From positions 76,924,538 to 76,988,537 of the forward strand of contig NC_088709.1 in the NCBI RefSeq assembly GCF_963576615.1: 64,000 nucleotides of DNA, read 5' to 3'. The stretch is from Watersipora subatra. Lineage: Eukaryota > Bryozoa > Gymnolaemata > Cheilostomatida > Watersiporidae. Below, piece after piece: positions 1 through 13,100 of the stretch; position 1 is the stretch's first letter, and the number at the start of each line of letters is the position of its first letter. Both the position numbers and the translations under genes were made by a program. The notes under the pieces were generated by a model that did no database searches, was not told the origin of the DNA, and saw only the letters and a program-made list of their open reading frames with translations.

Positions 1-157
1 ACATCCGTTTCACCTTTGATTGTGACATTGCCTTTAGTAGCCTGACTAAGTTGGTGGCTCTCTGCATTTGAGCGGCACTCTAGATTATCCGCTGCTGTCT
101 TCATTATGTTAGCTTTTATTTGCCTAAACCGCAAATCTACACTATAACAAGCTGAAT

Positions 158-800
158 GCCCGGGTAATAAAAAGTCTGGTCAGAAAATTAATTTTTATTT
201 AACATATAAAACATTTACCATTCTAACTTTTAAACTTCATATCATGAGAAAAGTGTTTTTGTGCAGTTCAGATGAATTAAGAGAAAAAATAAAACAACTG
301 TAAAGGTTTTCAAACTTTTTCAAACAATTGTAACTTTTAAATTTCATATCATGAAAGAAGTGTTTTGGTGAAATAAATTGAGAGGAAAAATAAAAGAGGA
401 AAAGGTGTTGTAAATGTAACATGTGAATATCGTAGGCTTTAGACGTACATAGAGTGGTACAGAAACCCATAGTAATTATCTAATGGAATCACCTAGGAAA
501 GAATCGTCAAAGTCGTCATCATTTAAAAATGGTAACAAAATAATATGTCAACCTTAGTAATTATAGTTACATACAGTAACTATAGTTACCTACAATAACT
601 TAAGTGCATTTTGTGGTTATGATCTGCAATAAAATGTAACATTACAATGTACTACGTGCAGAGTTCTGAAATTCGAGACAGACGTGTAAGCTAAACGAGG
701 AATCTAACTTGCATTATAGGAATTTAGTTTACTAAAAACGTACTTAAAGAAAGTTTTAGTACGTATTTTAGTAAACTTCAAACTTTGAACTAAAATTTTA
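158..800 (+). repeat. Dispersed repeat R3, copy 1
   Basis: This block begins near GCCCGGGTAATA and contains a core with repeated TAACTATAGTTACC-like palindromes followed by GATCTGCAATAAAATGTAA. Related sequence is found in the opposite orientation at about 10262-10830, and in part at about 5063-5180, 6288-6490 and 32340-32740. The shared segments are noncoding. This is seen directly by comparing the copies; the class of element is not known. Confidence 0.6.
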
Positions 801-1162
801 TCTCTAATGTGTTCGCGAATCCGTTTTTACCATAACGGCATGAAGCTGAACTGAGATAGCGATTAAATAGCATATCGTCAATTTTTGTTATTTCGTCATA
901 ATCATTACAACAATAGCCAGAGTTTAATTCTAAGGGAAATTATTGTTGATATCATATGGCAGAAAACAAATTCACCCTAGTATGGGGAGGACAAAAAAGC
1001 ATCTTGTTTCATAATCAGGCGAAAATTATTTTATAACAGGGGCATCGTAACCTGTGGCCGCAATGTATCGATTAATACGTCATTTAGACGTTTTATTATG
1101 TCATAATACGTGCAATCGATAAAAGCGTATACAGTATATGATAAGAGCGATAAAATTTTAAG

Positions 1163-1312
1163 GAACAGTGGTTAAATGCGTGGTTGACAACTTGCAGTTG
1201 CAATCTTCGTGAGTTCAAATCCAGCACGAAGCGGGCTTTTCGTTCCAAGATTTTAGTAGCTATGACTGAACAGACCGAATGACGGAGTTTGATATTTATA
1301 TATATATATATA
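1163..1312 (+). mobile_element. tRNA-derived SINE, copy 1
   Basis: The head has pol III promoter-like boxes: TGGTTAAATGCG as an A box and GAGTTCAAATCC as a B box. A unique body follows, and the block ends in a (TA)n tract. A diverged copy with the same order (A box, B box, body with TTCCAAGATTTTA, AT-rich tail) lies on the other strand at about 10092-10262. Two copies sharing head, body and tail fit a SINE family; a functional tRNA is unlikely because the arms do not pair well. Confidence 0.6.
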
Positions 1313-1354
1313 GAAGATGAGAGCAGTGTCCGTCTATAGCCATGTCAAGAGCGT

Positions 1355-1450
1355 TAGGAATAAAATTGCCTTGACGAGAGTCGAACTCGGGTACTTCAGT
1401 TTATTGTCTGGCACTCTATACCCACTACACCACTAAATTACCTTATATCA
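1355..1450 (-). mobile_element. tRNA-like SINE head, second family
   Basis: On the minus strand the sequence carries TGGTGTAGTGGG (a good A box) and GAGTTCGACTC (a good B box) about 40 bases apart. The acceptor and D stems are not convincing for a real tRNA. A tRNA-derived SINE head or tRNA pseudogene is the best reading. No second copy was found in the window. Confidence 0.4.
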
Positions 1451-2039
1451 TATTATCATATATTGTACATAAACGCAAGGAAACAATTATCTGCACGCGT
1501 TCAACCATAAAAGTATGTTAACAACACATCCTGAGCGTAGTTGCGCTTTGAAAAAACTTGCATTTTTTATCGCAATTTATTGTTAGCAATGAGCAGTCGT
1601 GTTCTAGACGCATTACAGCTTTGAATTTTCACTAATTTTAGGTCTATGGACTTTGGGTGATTTTCATTGAACAATAGTACGGCTGAGAGTAGTACCATTG
1701 TACATTTTGTAAAAAATAATGTCGTAAGCTGTAATAATATTGATAAATAGTCTGACTTGAACATGCGCATGGTCATTTTGAAAATGGCCGAAAAAGTATT
1801 TGTTCTCATCTTGGAATGCATTCGGGTGTAATGCGCCCCTGTTTAATATTACTGTAGGTTTTACTAAATACATAATTATGTCCTACAAAAACATCAATTT
1901 GGTGGTGAAAGAGTTAATTATGCACACGCTTATTACTCATGATGATCTCTCATGGTGCCAGATCTCTCAGGATTGCCGAGTGTACGAGTTTATATATATT
2001 GTGTATGAAGTTTATATATATTTTGTTTTTAAAAATGAT

Positions 2040-2850
2040 GTTTCTACTTTCAATTTGCATAAAAAGTTGTTTCACTTTCAGTTTGCATAAAAAGTGGTTT
2101 CACTTTCAGGTTAAACGAAAATGTTTGTATTTGGAAAACTTTTAGTTGATATGAGCAATGGTTTCACTTTTAGTTAACATGAATAATGGTTTCAGTTTCA
2201 GTTAATATGAATAATTGTTTCACTTTCATTTATTATGAATAACTGTTTCACTTTCAGTTAATATGAATAATGGTTTCAGTTTCAGTTAATATGAATGATT
2301 GTTTCACTTTCAGTTAATATGAATAATTGTTTCACTTTCAGTTAATATGAATAATTGTTTCACTTTCAGTTAATATGAATAATTGTTTCACTTTTAGTTA
2401 ATATGAATAATTGTTTCACTTTCAGTTAATATGAATAATTGTTTCACTTTTAGTTAATATGAATAATTGTTTCACTTTTAGTTAATATGAATAATGGTTT
2501 CACTTTCAGTTAATATGAATAATTGTTTCACTTTTAGTTGATATGAGCAATGGTTTCACTTTTAGTTAACATGAATAATGGTTTCAGTTAATATGAATAA
2601 TTGTTTCACTTTCAGTTATTATGAATAATTGTTTCACTTTCAGTTAATATGAATAATTGTTTCACTTTCAGTTAATATGAATAATTGTTTCACTTTCAGT
2701 TAATATGAATGATTGTTTCACTTTCAGTTAATATGAATAATTGTTTCACTTTCTGTTAATATGAATAATTGTTTCACTTTTAGTTAATATGAATAATGGT
2801 TTCACTTTCAGTTAATATGAATAATGGTTTCACATTCTGTTTGCATGAAT
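2040..2850. repeat. 28-bp minisatellite
   Basis: About 28 tandem copies of a 28-bp unit, core TTTCACTTTCAGTTAATATG, with point variants (AATTG or AATGG ends). The unit contains CTTTCAG, which resembles a 3' splice acceptor. It lies upstream of the first recognisable aminopeptidase exon, probably in an intron of that gene. Confidence 0.9.
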
Positions 2851-3234
2851 GATGACGATAATATTATGTCTTTAACATCCCATTCTGAGAAATTCAATCT
2901 CACAAACTGAGTTGGTTCAGTGTAATTGCCTATTATATACCCATTTATGGCTCCTTTTGCAATGCTCCTTTTTATCCATTCTGAACAACTAAGAATAATA
3001 AAAGTAAAAAACCAATGCAAGCTTCATTTTTCATTATCTGCTGTTTATCGCTCATTGATTTTGTGCAGTTATGTATTACATACAATTAGTAGGTTTCCTT
3101 TCATCTGTAGCTTTCCTTTATTAATGACCTTGTCTGTCATACATGTACATGTACATGTAGCTGCCCAATAGCTCAGTGGCTTACATAATGCTATCTTTTG
3201 TTTGCCATTGCGGGTACAACTATAATGGTTTGCT

Positions 3235-3432
3235 ATATCTTGTACCATCGCATCATATCTTGTACCATCGCATCATATCTTGTACCATCGCATCATATCT
3301 TGTACCATCGCATCATATCTTGTACCACCGCATCATATCTTGTACCATCGCATCATATCTTGTACCATCGCATCATATCTTGTACCATCGCATCATATCT
3401 TGTACCATCGCATCATATCTTGTATCATTGTA
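3235..3432. repeat. 20-bp minisatellite
   Basis: About nine to ten nearly identical copies of a 20-bp unit (CTTGTACCATCGCATCATAT). It is open in two forward frames only because of the repeat. It sits about 175 bp before the first visible aminopeptidase exon. Confidence 0.95.
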
Positions 3433-3606
3433 TGCAAATAATGGTTTACATTTCATTTCTGTCCCATTTTAAAAATGTTGCAAGTAGACAAAGTCATAAG
3501 TTGTGTGACTCCAACTGAGATGTTTCTTTGCACCGTGTCCTTGAATTAATTATTCATCCTAGTTTATCATTCAGTGCTGTCTCTGTATTTTAATCAATTG
3601 TTGCAG

Positions 3607-4121
3607 GCGCCATGGAAAACTGGGGACTCGTCACATACAGAGAAACTTGCCTTTTAGTTGACCCAGAAAATTCATCTTCATCGTCTAAGCAGTATGTCGC
3701 CCTCGTAGTTGGACATGAGCTCGCCCACCAGTGGTTTGGTAATCTTGTCACAATGGTAAGTCTAGCCTGAGAAATCATTGCTTTTTCTAAGAAACCTTCA
3801 ATAAAAATATGTTTTTGGTAGTTAGCGCTGGCTTGGCAAAAAACATCTGTCATCATCTTCAAAGAAAAATATATATTTATTTTCAAAATACCTTTTAGCA
3901 TACTGTTATTCTAGAAGACATGTTTTGTATGTTTACTCTCATGTTGATGATTCTAGGAATGGTGGACTCACCTTTGGCTGAATGAAGGTTTTGCATCCTT
4001 CATAGAATATCTATGCGTTGACCACTGCTTTCCTGAGTTTGATATCTGGACTCAGTTTGTTAATCAGGACTTGGCTCAAGCCTTGAAACTTGATGCCCTT
4101 AACAACAGCCATCCAATAGAG
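3607..4121 (+). CDS. NPEPPS: Aminopeptidase catalytic exons
   Basis: These two exons carry the active site of the aminopeptidase. The first (3607-3755) holds the substrate-amino-group motif GAMEN and the zinc motif HELAH. The second (3957-4121) starts [15 protein letters not shown], whose glutamate is the third zinc ligand. The zinc motif is thus split by a 201-bp intron. All catalytic residues of the M1 family that can be seen here are intact, so the enzyme is predicted active. Confidence 0.93.
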
Positions 4122-7100
4122 GTAAGTTATCACTCCTATGTTTCTGAGAAAGCTCTTGAGAAGTGTTCTTTAAGGTGCTGTAACCAGGGTTACTGTATGA
4201 TATGTACTTACAGGTGCCAGTAGGTCATCCTGCGGAGGTAGATGAGATATTTGATGCTATTTCATATTGCAAAGGCGCCTCGGTTATACGGATGTTGCAC
4301 AGCTGGATTGGGGACGAGGCATTTAGGAAAGGTCTCAACCAATACTTGAACAAGTTCGCCTACAAGAATGCTTTTACTGAGGACTTGTGGGACTCACTCG
4401 CTGAAGCCAGTGGCAAACCAGTGCGTGAGGTTCTCAGTACCTGGACCAGTCAAATGGGTTTTCCTGTCCTCCAGGTAACAAGCCTATCTGCGCTAACCTC
4501 TCCTGCATCTTGCATCTTCCATGTATTTCAAGGAAGAGTACCCCGTTGTGTGCTATCCATGCTCCTGAATACAGGTGTCAGAGACCCTGGAAGGTGGCCA
4601 AAGAGCTCTTACAATCACCCAATCTAAGTTCTGTGCTGATGGAAAATCACCAGAAGGGGACTTCCAATGGATGGTACCCATAGATATAACCTGCTCAACG
4701 GATCCCCTCAAACCCTTTTACACAACAGTTCTGAGCAGTAAGAGTTCTACTGTCAGTTTGGATGGTGTCAAGGCCGGCGATTGGATCAAGGTACTTCATA
4801 CTTCTATTTATACACTACTTATTGTACTAGTGTAAACTGGTAGTAGCTTCCGTTGCGGCATGTATAGTTATAAGGTCCCGCAGCGGAACCTTATAACTAT
4901 ACACTGGATCTGTTGTGGCATGTGACTGGTCCCGCAGCGGAACCCTATAACTATACACTGGATCTGTTGTGGCATGTGGCTGGTCCCGCAGCGGAACCTT
5001 AAAACTATACACTGGATCTGTTGTGGCATGTGACTGGTCCCGCAGCGGAACCTTATAACTATACACTGGATCCTCGCCAAACGATTTTTTATTGTTCCGG
5101 TGTTGGCATCGTAAGGCAAAAATCTCGTATGGAGGGGTATAGAAACCCATAGTAAATATCTTATGCAAACACCCCCTGGTGAAAATCATCAACATTGTAT
5201 ATACATATTCTACATACTAGGAATTCTCCTGTCACATAGCCCACGACCAAAGTGATAAGGGAAAAAAGAAAGGGTACTGCTGGTTGAGAAATGCAATATT
5301 TGCAGTCAAATGGCAATGCAGTGCAATAGGATAACTGCAATGGTAGCTGCAATGGTAGCTGCAATGGTAGCTGTAATGTACTGGGTGTTATTATATACAA
5401 CAAACAGCAATAATGCAAGGAAAAGATTATGTTTATATCTCTCCCCTGCAATAGGAGAAATGCAAAATTAGAAGTAAAATGGCAAGCTGCTGTGTAATAT
5501 ACACAGTTTCTAAATTGGTTGTGTTGAATGCAGAATGGGTTTGACAGCGATCTGTAACAGAAAGCAAGCATTAGCATTCACGCGTCTGAAAGTTTTCTGC
5601 AAACTGGAGCATAATAAAGAAATGTTCTTGCCATAAAGGGGCATTGTAGTTTGGCCCTAGCTTGTAGATAAGATGTATAGAAATCTGGCTAACGTTCTAG
5701 ATAATTTAATGAAACCTTCGGTAATTGGACAAAAAACCATATAGGCTGATAAACCGTGTACCGCATTTTCATACCTGTAAATCAATATTGCACTGTCATA
5801 ATGTTACGATTTACTGAAGGTGAAACAAATGGTCTACATTTATTACAGAAACCTTCGGCAATTGGCAATTACCATAGACTGGTGAAATGTGCACGTTTTT
5901 CTATCATCTATCGCACGGCTTTATGGGCGTTTTGTGTGCCGGTCTTAATTTTGATTAAAAAGGCTTGTCAGGTTTTAATGGCGACTTTAGGCCAAATTAA
6001 TCTTTCTATTTATGTATCATCTGATTAGATGGGTAAGTTTTAGGATATTTACGATAATTTTCAAAGACTTGGTAACATATTTAAATAGGTGTATAGGTAT
6101 TTTGTATCATTATTATGCTTTAACGACTCGACAGAAAAAGGGTTAAATTTCTTGATGGGATTTCGGTACAAGGGTTTGGGTATGGCTGTTGGTGGATACT
6201 TTTCGGGAGTTGTGTGCACATATGCATTGATTATAAAGCTGTCAAACTCACTCGCTTCGCTTGTGTTTGGTCATGGGATTAAAAACTAGTAATAAAATAG
6301 TATGTTAACCTTGGTAACTATAGTTACCTACAGTAACTTTAGTGTATTTAGTGATAATGATCTGCAATAAAATGTAATGTTACAATGTACTATGTGCAGT
6401 ACGTACCGTAGGAGTTGTTACTTTCGAGACAGACGTACTACATAAACTTTGATGTTAACTTAAATGAGTTTAGCTTACTTAACACATACTTAGAGTCCAT
6501 TACACCTCTCTTGCAGTTGAACCTTGTAACTATAGGTGTATATATAGAGTCTAACACTCCTCTCTTGTAGTTGAACCCTGGAACTATATGTGTATATACA
6601 GAGTCCACTACTCCTCTCTTGCAGTTGAACCCTGGAATTGTATGTGTATATACAGAGTTTAATACTCCTCTCTTGCAGTTGAACCCCGGAACTATAGGTG
6701 TATACAGAGTCCAGTACTCTTCTGCGATGCTAGATAGTCTCATTCCAGCTGTCAGCAACATGTCATTACCTGCCAGAGACAGACTTGGTCTACAGAACGA
6801 TCTCTTCGCCCTGGTAAGCATTTTTGTACAAGTATTTTCTTTTTGAGTTTGCTGGTTGCTTCTATAAAATATCATAAGTTTACTGGTTTCTATTGGTTGT
6901 GGACACAAGAAAATATTCTATGGTGATAAATAAGGGAGGAAACACTAAGGAACTCACACGCAAAGGGAATATAGGGATAAATAAGGGAGGAAACACTAAG
7001 GAACACACACACAAAGGGAATATAGTGATAAATAAGGGAGGAAACACTAAGGAACTCACACGCAAAGGGAATATAGTGATAAATAAGGGAGGAAACACTA

Positions 7101-10100
7101 AGGAACTCACACGCAAAGGGAATATAGTGATAAATAAGGGAGGAAACACTAAGGAACACACAAAGGGAATATAGTGATAAATAAGGGAGGAAACACTAAG
7201 GAACACACAAAGGGAATATAGTGATAAATAAGGGAGGAAACACTAAGGAACACACAAAGGGAATATAGTGATAAATAAGGGAGGAAACACTAAGGAACAC
7301 GCAAAGGGAATATAGTGATAAATAAGGGAGGAAACACTAAGGAACTCACACAAAGGGAATATAGTGATAAATAAGGGAGGAAACACTAAGGAACTCACAC
7401 ACAAAGGGAATATAGTGATAAATAAGGGAGGAAACACTAAGGAACTCACACACAAAGTATTCTATAGTGATAAATAAGGGAGGAAACACTAAGGAACTCA
7501 CACGCAAAGGGAATATAGTGATAAATAAGGGAGGAAACACTAAGGAACTCACACACAAAGGAAATATAGTGATAAATAAGGGAGGAAACACTAAGGAACT
7601 CACACACAAAGGGAATATAGTGATAAATAAGGAAGGAAACACTAAGGAACTCACACACAAAGTATTCTATGGGGATAAATAAGGGAGGAAACACTAAGGA
7701 ACTCACACACAAAGGGAATATAGTGATAAATAAGGGAGGAAACACTAAGGAACTCACACACAAAGGGAATATAGTGATAAATAAGGGAGGAAACACTAAG
7801 GAACTCACACACAAAGGGAATATAGTGATAAATAAGGAAGGAAACACTAAGGAACTCACACACAAAGTATTCTATGGGGATAAATAAGGGAGGAAACACT
7901 AAGGAACTCACACACAAAGGGAATATAGTGATAAATAAGGGAGGAAACACTAAGGAACTCACACACAAAGGGAATATAGTGATAAATAAGGGAGGAAACA
8001 CTAAGGAACTCACACACAAAGTATTCTATGGTGATAAATAAGGGAGGAAACACTAAGGAACTCACACACAAAGGGAATATAGTGATAAATAAGGGAGGAA
8101 ACACTAAGGAACTCACACACAAAGGGAATATAGTGATAAATAAGGGAGGAAACACTAAGGAACTCACACACAAAGTATTCTATGGTGATAAATAAGGGAG
8201 GAAACACTAAGGAACTCACACACAAAGGGAATATAGTGATAAATAAGGGAGGAAACACTAAGGAACTCACACACAAAGGGAATATAGTGATAAATAAGGG
8301 AGGAAACACTAAGGAACTCACACACAAAGGGAATATAGTGATAAATAAGGGAGGAAACACTAAGGAACTCACACACAAAGGAAATCTAATAGTTTTTATT
8401 ATCTAATAGTTTCAATGTACAAGTTTGCATCACATCTTTGTGCCGTTTATCAACAGCTAATTAGCATAAAGTTAGCCATCGTCTATTCTGTGCTTTTTCA
8501 TCTTTGAAAGTCCTATTGGGCCATGTTCAGGTGCAGCAATTTTGTCAAGGTGTTGTTAAGTGGAGTATTCGGTGTTGTGATACACAGGCGAGAGCTGGTC
8601 TGAGCTCGTCTGTAGACGTACTGAAGGTGGCAGAGGCCTACAAGTCGGAGAGCAACTACACCGTCTGGTCTGACCTTGCTAGCAATCTTTCTACTATTTC
8701 CCTCCTCACGCAATACACCGACTGTAGTCCACTCATGGACTCCTACAACATCAAACTCTTCTCAGATGTGGCTGCTAGATTAGGCTGGGAAAAGAAGGAA
8801 GGAGAAAGTTAGTTACTGAATTGTTGCATATAGCATGAAGTACATTGTATGAGGTATTTATCATGTCTGTTGTTTGTACATTAAGTCTAAACTATCTTTG
8901 TACCAGATATTGTAAGTCTTTAGCGGCCGCATGGTTCCATATTTACCATCGTTGTCTATTTATTATTAGAGCAAGATGTTTTCATTAAACTGGGCGGGGT
9001 AGTCACCATGAGACTTAAGGCTGCCTAGTATTCAGCGGGTAGCTAGTTCTTTTGGTTCCACATTTCTCTGATATTTTTGTAAAGGGTCAAAACAAATGTG
9101 AGAAAATTGCAACCTGGATATACAGGGTCTTAGATACGAGTCACAGACGCTAGTCCATAAACTTAATATACTAATTTCTGATTAGGGTTAAGAGAGCGAT
9201 TTCATACTATTCCCAGGTCCTCTTGATTCTATGCTTCGGGCTCTTGTCGTCTCAAAACTCGGTCATTCTGGCCACAACGACACCATGCAAGAAGCTATGT
9301 CAAGGTTTGAGCAGCACATATCTGGGGAAAAGTCTCTCGATGCTGACCTTCGGTCTGCTGTGAGTTAATCAGTACTTCCTGTTTCTATATCATCACAAGC
9401 TTTGTTTAGACTTTAGAGTACTTTGTGTAGACTATCATATAATCCTATTCTGTTTGGACTATCCTATACATATACTCTATGTCTGGACTGTCATATACTC
9501 ATACTCTATGTCTAGACTATCATATACTCATACTCTATGTCTAGACTGTCATACTCATACTCTGTCTAGACTGTCATATACTCATACTCTATGTCTAGAC
9601 TATCCTATACATATACTCTATGTCTAAACTGTCATATACTCATACTCTATGTCTAGACTGTCATATACTAATACTCTATTTCTAGACTATCTTTTACAGA
9701 GTGGCTCGAAACTCTCATATGCTTTATAACTAGAAACTTTCATATACTCTATGTCTAGACTCTCATATACCTATATTCTCTGTCTAGACTGTCATATACC
9801 TATATTCTCTGTCTAGACTGTCATATACCTATATTCTCTGTCTAGACTGTCATACACCTATATTCTCTGTCTAGACTGTCATATACTAATACTCTATTTC
9901 TAAACTATCTTTTACAGAGTGGCTCGAAACTCTTGTATGCTTTATAACTAAAAACTTTCGTATGCTGTATGACTAGACTCTCATATACTATTTGCAGGTC
10001 TATGGAACAGTGATCAAGAAAGGTGACAAGTCCCACTTTGATAAGCTAATGAAGGTCTGTAATTATTCCTATTGGTTCATGACATTGATCCATATATATA

Positions 10101-13100
10101 TATATATAAATCTCAGTGTTTGTGTGTCTGTCTGTTATTCTGTCTGTCCAGCTGTAGCTATTAAAATCTTGGAATGAAAAGCTCGCATCGTGCTGGATTT
10201 GTACTCACGAAGTTCGCAGTGGCAAGTTTTTTAACTTGCGCATCTAACCACAAAGCTACTGTATGTAGCTATAATTACTGTATGTAACTATAGTTACTAC
10301 GGTTAACATATTATTTTGTTACTATTTTTAATGATGATTTTACCAGGTGTTTGCCTTAGATAATTACTATGGGTTTCTATACCACCACTATGATATTTTT
10401 GCGTCACGATGCCAACAATGAAGAATTTCTGAATCTGTCAACACTGAAAAATATCCAACATTGAAACAAACTAAAATCTTATAATTGCGTACCAAATGTT
10501 TTTTTATTTTAATCGTAGCAAAAGAGACTATATTTAGCCATTACTTCCTAATTATTTCGCATTTACATTTAAACACTTTTTTCTGTTTATTTTTCCTCCC
10601 AATTTATTTCACCAAAAACACTTCTTTCATGATACGAAATTTAACAGTTCAGTTGTTTGAAAAAGTTTAAAAACCTTTACAGTTGTTTTATTTTTTCTTT
10701 TAATTCATTTCAACTACTCAAAACACTTTTCACCTGATATGAAGTTTAAAAGTTAGAATGGTAAATGTTGTATATGTTAAATAAAAACAAATCTTCTGTC
10801 CAGGCTCTTATATTACCCGGGCAACGCAACGCCGAGAATTCACCTAGTATTACTATATTACTATATCGCTATTACTACAAAGTATATAGCGATTGGTTTA
10901 GGGTTTAGGGTTGCTCCCCAAGTTGTTTTAACTTATTCTCAGCTTATATCTAACATATCTGATATTCATGAACAGGTTTATGAGACGAGTGAGCTTAGCG
11001 AAGAAAAAGTCAGAGTGCTGAGGGTTCTGGGATATGTCAAGGATGAAGAGCAGATAACCAATGTCCTTCAGTTCGCCATATCTGTAAGAGACTATCATTG
11101 TTAACAAGTATTTGCTATTAAATTTAAGGACTAAAGAATTTAAAAATGAAAAAGCTTGTTTTATTTTGTCTTGTCTTTGTCTCCAAAGCATCACAAACGA
11201 AGGTAACATTATAAATGAGCAATGGGTCATATATGAAATACCTGTAATGTTACTATGAAATACCGTTTAAACCTGTATTTGAACGCCACTTCTATTTGCA
11301 CGTATTTGACATTCTTAATCTTCACGAACCCGCAGTGATCAGTAGAAAAAGCGTCCACAAAACCGTACAAATGACTCGATTGCATCAACAATCAATTCGT
11401 TCCTTGTTTCCGCTCATATCCAAGTTCGTTGTCCAAGTCTTTAAAGGTTGACTTGCAACAAAAGTCACATTACAGTTATTTGGTATCATAAGATTCACCA
11501 TGTCTTACTCTGTTGTATTGTAAGTGCAAAATATCTGGAAAGGTGATTGCAAGCTCTTAAAAGCTCAAAAACGAACAGAAAATCGCAGCCACACGAGACC
11601 GCCGTAGTTTAGATTCGCTTTTCAAAACGGCTCAAATGTGATGTAGTTGTGAGAGATGGTTTCTGTTTACACTTTCGTCGAAATATTTCACAAATATACT
11701 TCACGCATTCAATAAAACCATGTCTATTGTTCTTACGCGTCTGTTTTATCGTCATTGTAATGCTGTCACTTTTAGCACTGATATCTCTAAACCTACCGTA
11801 AAAATTTGTTTAATATTTCAGCCTTAGCTCGAAGGAGTACATATCATTGTCTGATAATCCTGACGAGCTTGTTGGTCACTTGTGATAATCGAAAAATGCT
11901 GCAGAAATTATTTGCGAAGTATTGGGTCACATGATTAGATTACGACTTGCCGATTGGACCAAACCGAAACAAAACTGTAAAGTAGCGAGCATCTATATTT
12001 GATACGGGGTCTTCGGTAAAGCCCGAAGTATTTGTCATAAACTAGTGCTACGATAAGTTTTATATTGAGCTTTTTATTGGCCTTTCAATTCACGTGAGAA
12101 CATCACGTGACAAGACAATAACCAAACTGTCATGACTACGTCAGAGAAATAAAGAGATTCCAATCTACGGCCGCTTTTCGTTTTTGAGCTTTCAAGAGCT
12201 TGTAATCACATTTTCACATATTTGCAACCTACAACACAACAGAGTAAGACATGGTGAATCTTTTGATACCAAATAACTGCAATGTGAATTTTGTTGAAGG
12301 GCAACCTTTAAGATTTTCGTTAGAGTTTTGGATTGCAACAACAATGAAATAATTAGTAACTGTATCAGGCTAATAGTATTTACTTAGTAAACGCAGTCTT
12401 GATACTTCGATGTATGCGTGAAAAGTTTTCGCATTTACGATGGAAAATGTGTTACTAGATATTTGAGGCTAATATTTTGAGGGTATTTTGATTTTTTTTT
12501 CTCCAGTCACGCTAGAGGTTTATATTCCAAACCGCATTATGTATAAGGTTTTCTTCTGCTAAAAAATTGTTTGGATGCTAATATCGACGAACACAGCTGT
12601 GCAGAAGAGAAGTTGAGGTCAGAAGACACGGTGGAAGGTATTAAACAGCCAGAAGAATATGAAATGGTTTCAAACGAAGGCAACAATGAGAGCGGAATTG
12701 GCTGAGCGAACGATGCTATTATTTTTGTTTTGAAAATGTTAATTTTTGTTGCTGCACGTATTATAATTATGGTTTCTTTATGTTACTTGTGATTGAATAT
12801 ATATTTGTAGCGTTGATAGATTATTACTATTATTATAAAACTTACAATAATTTGATAGCATGATTGCGGTAATCTCAACTCAGCTTACAATGGATCGTTG
12901 CTCATAACTCCTCTTCCATTGCACATAAAAAGCCAGTTTTGGCTGTGAACTCTAACAAACATGTCGATGAGTGCAATGAGCTTTTGTGCAACCTTGTTGA
13001 ATATTATACATGTAGTTATAAAATAAAAATATGCCTTCAGATGTAAAATAAAATGAAAAACTTGAAAGCTCTAACAAATGGTAGTACAGGCTATGAGATC

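Noticed and set aside
1163-1450. Functional tRNA genes
   Set aside because: A and B boxes are present but the stems do not pair well; the first has a second copy with a tail, so SINEs are favoured.
6880-8406. Many overlapping ORFs of 70-139 codons on both strands with Val-Ser-Ser-Leu-Val-Phe or Asn-Lys-Gly-Gly-Asn-Thr repeats
   Set aside because: The 51-bp minisatellite is a multiple of three and lacks stops in several frames; the peptides are only the repeat and lie in an intron.
10895-10915. Interstitial telomere-like TTTAGGG repeats
   Set aside because: Only two units; too short to mean anything, and TTAGGG is the usual animal repeat.
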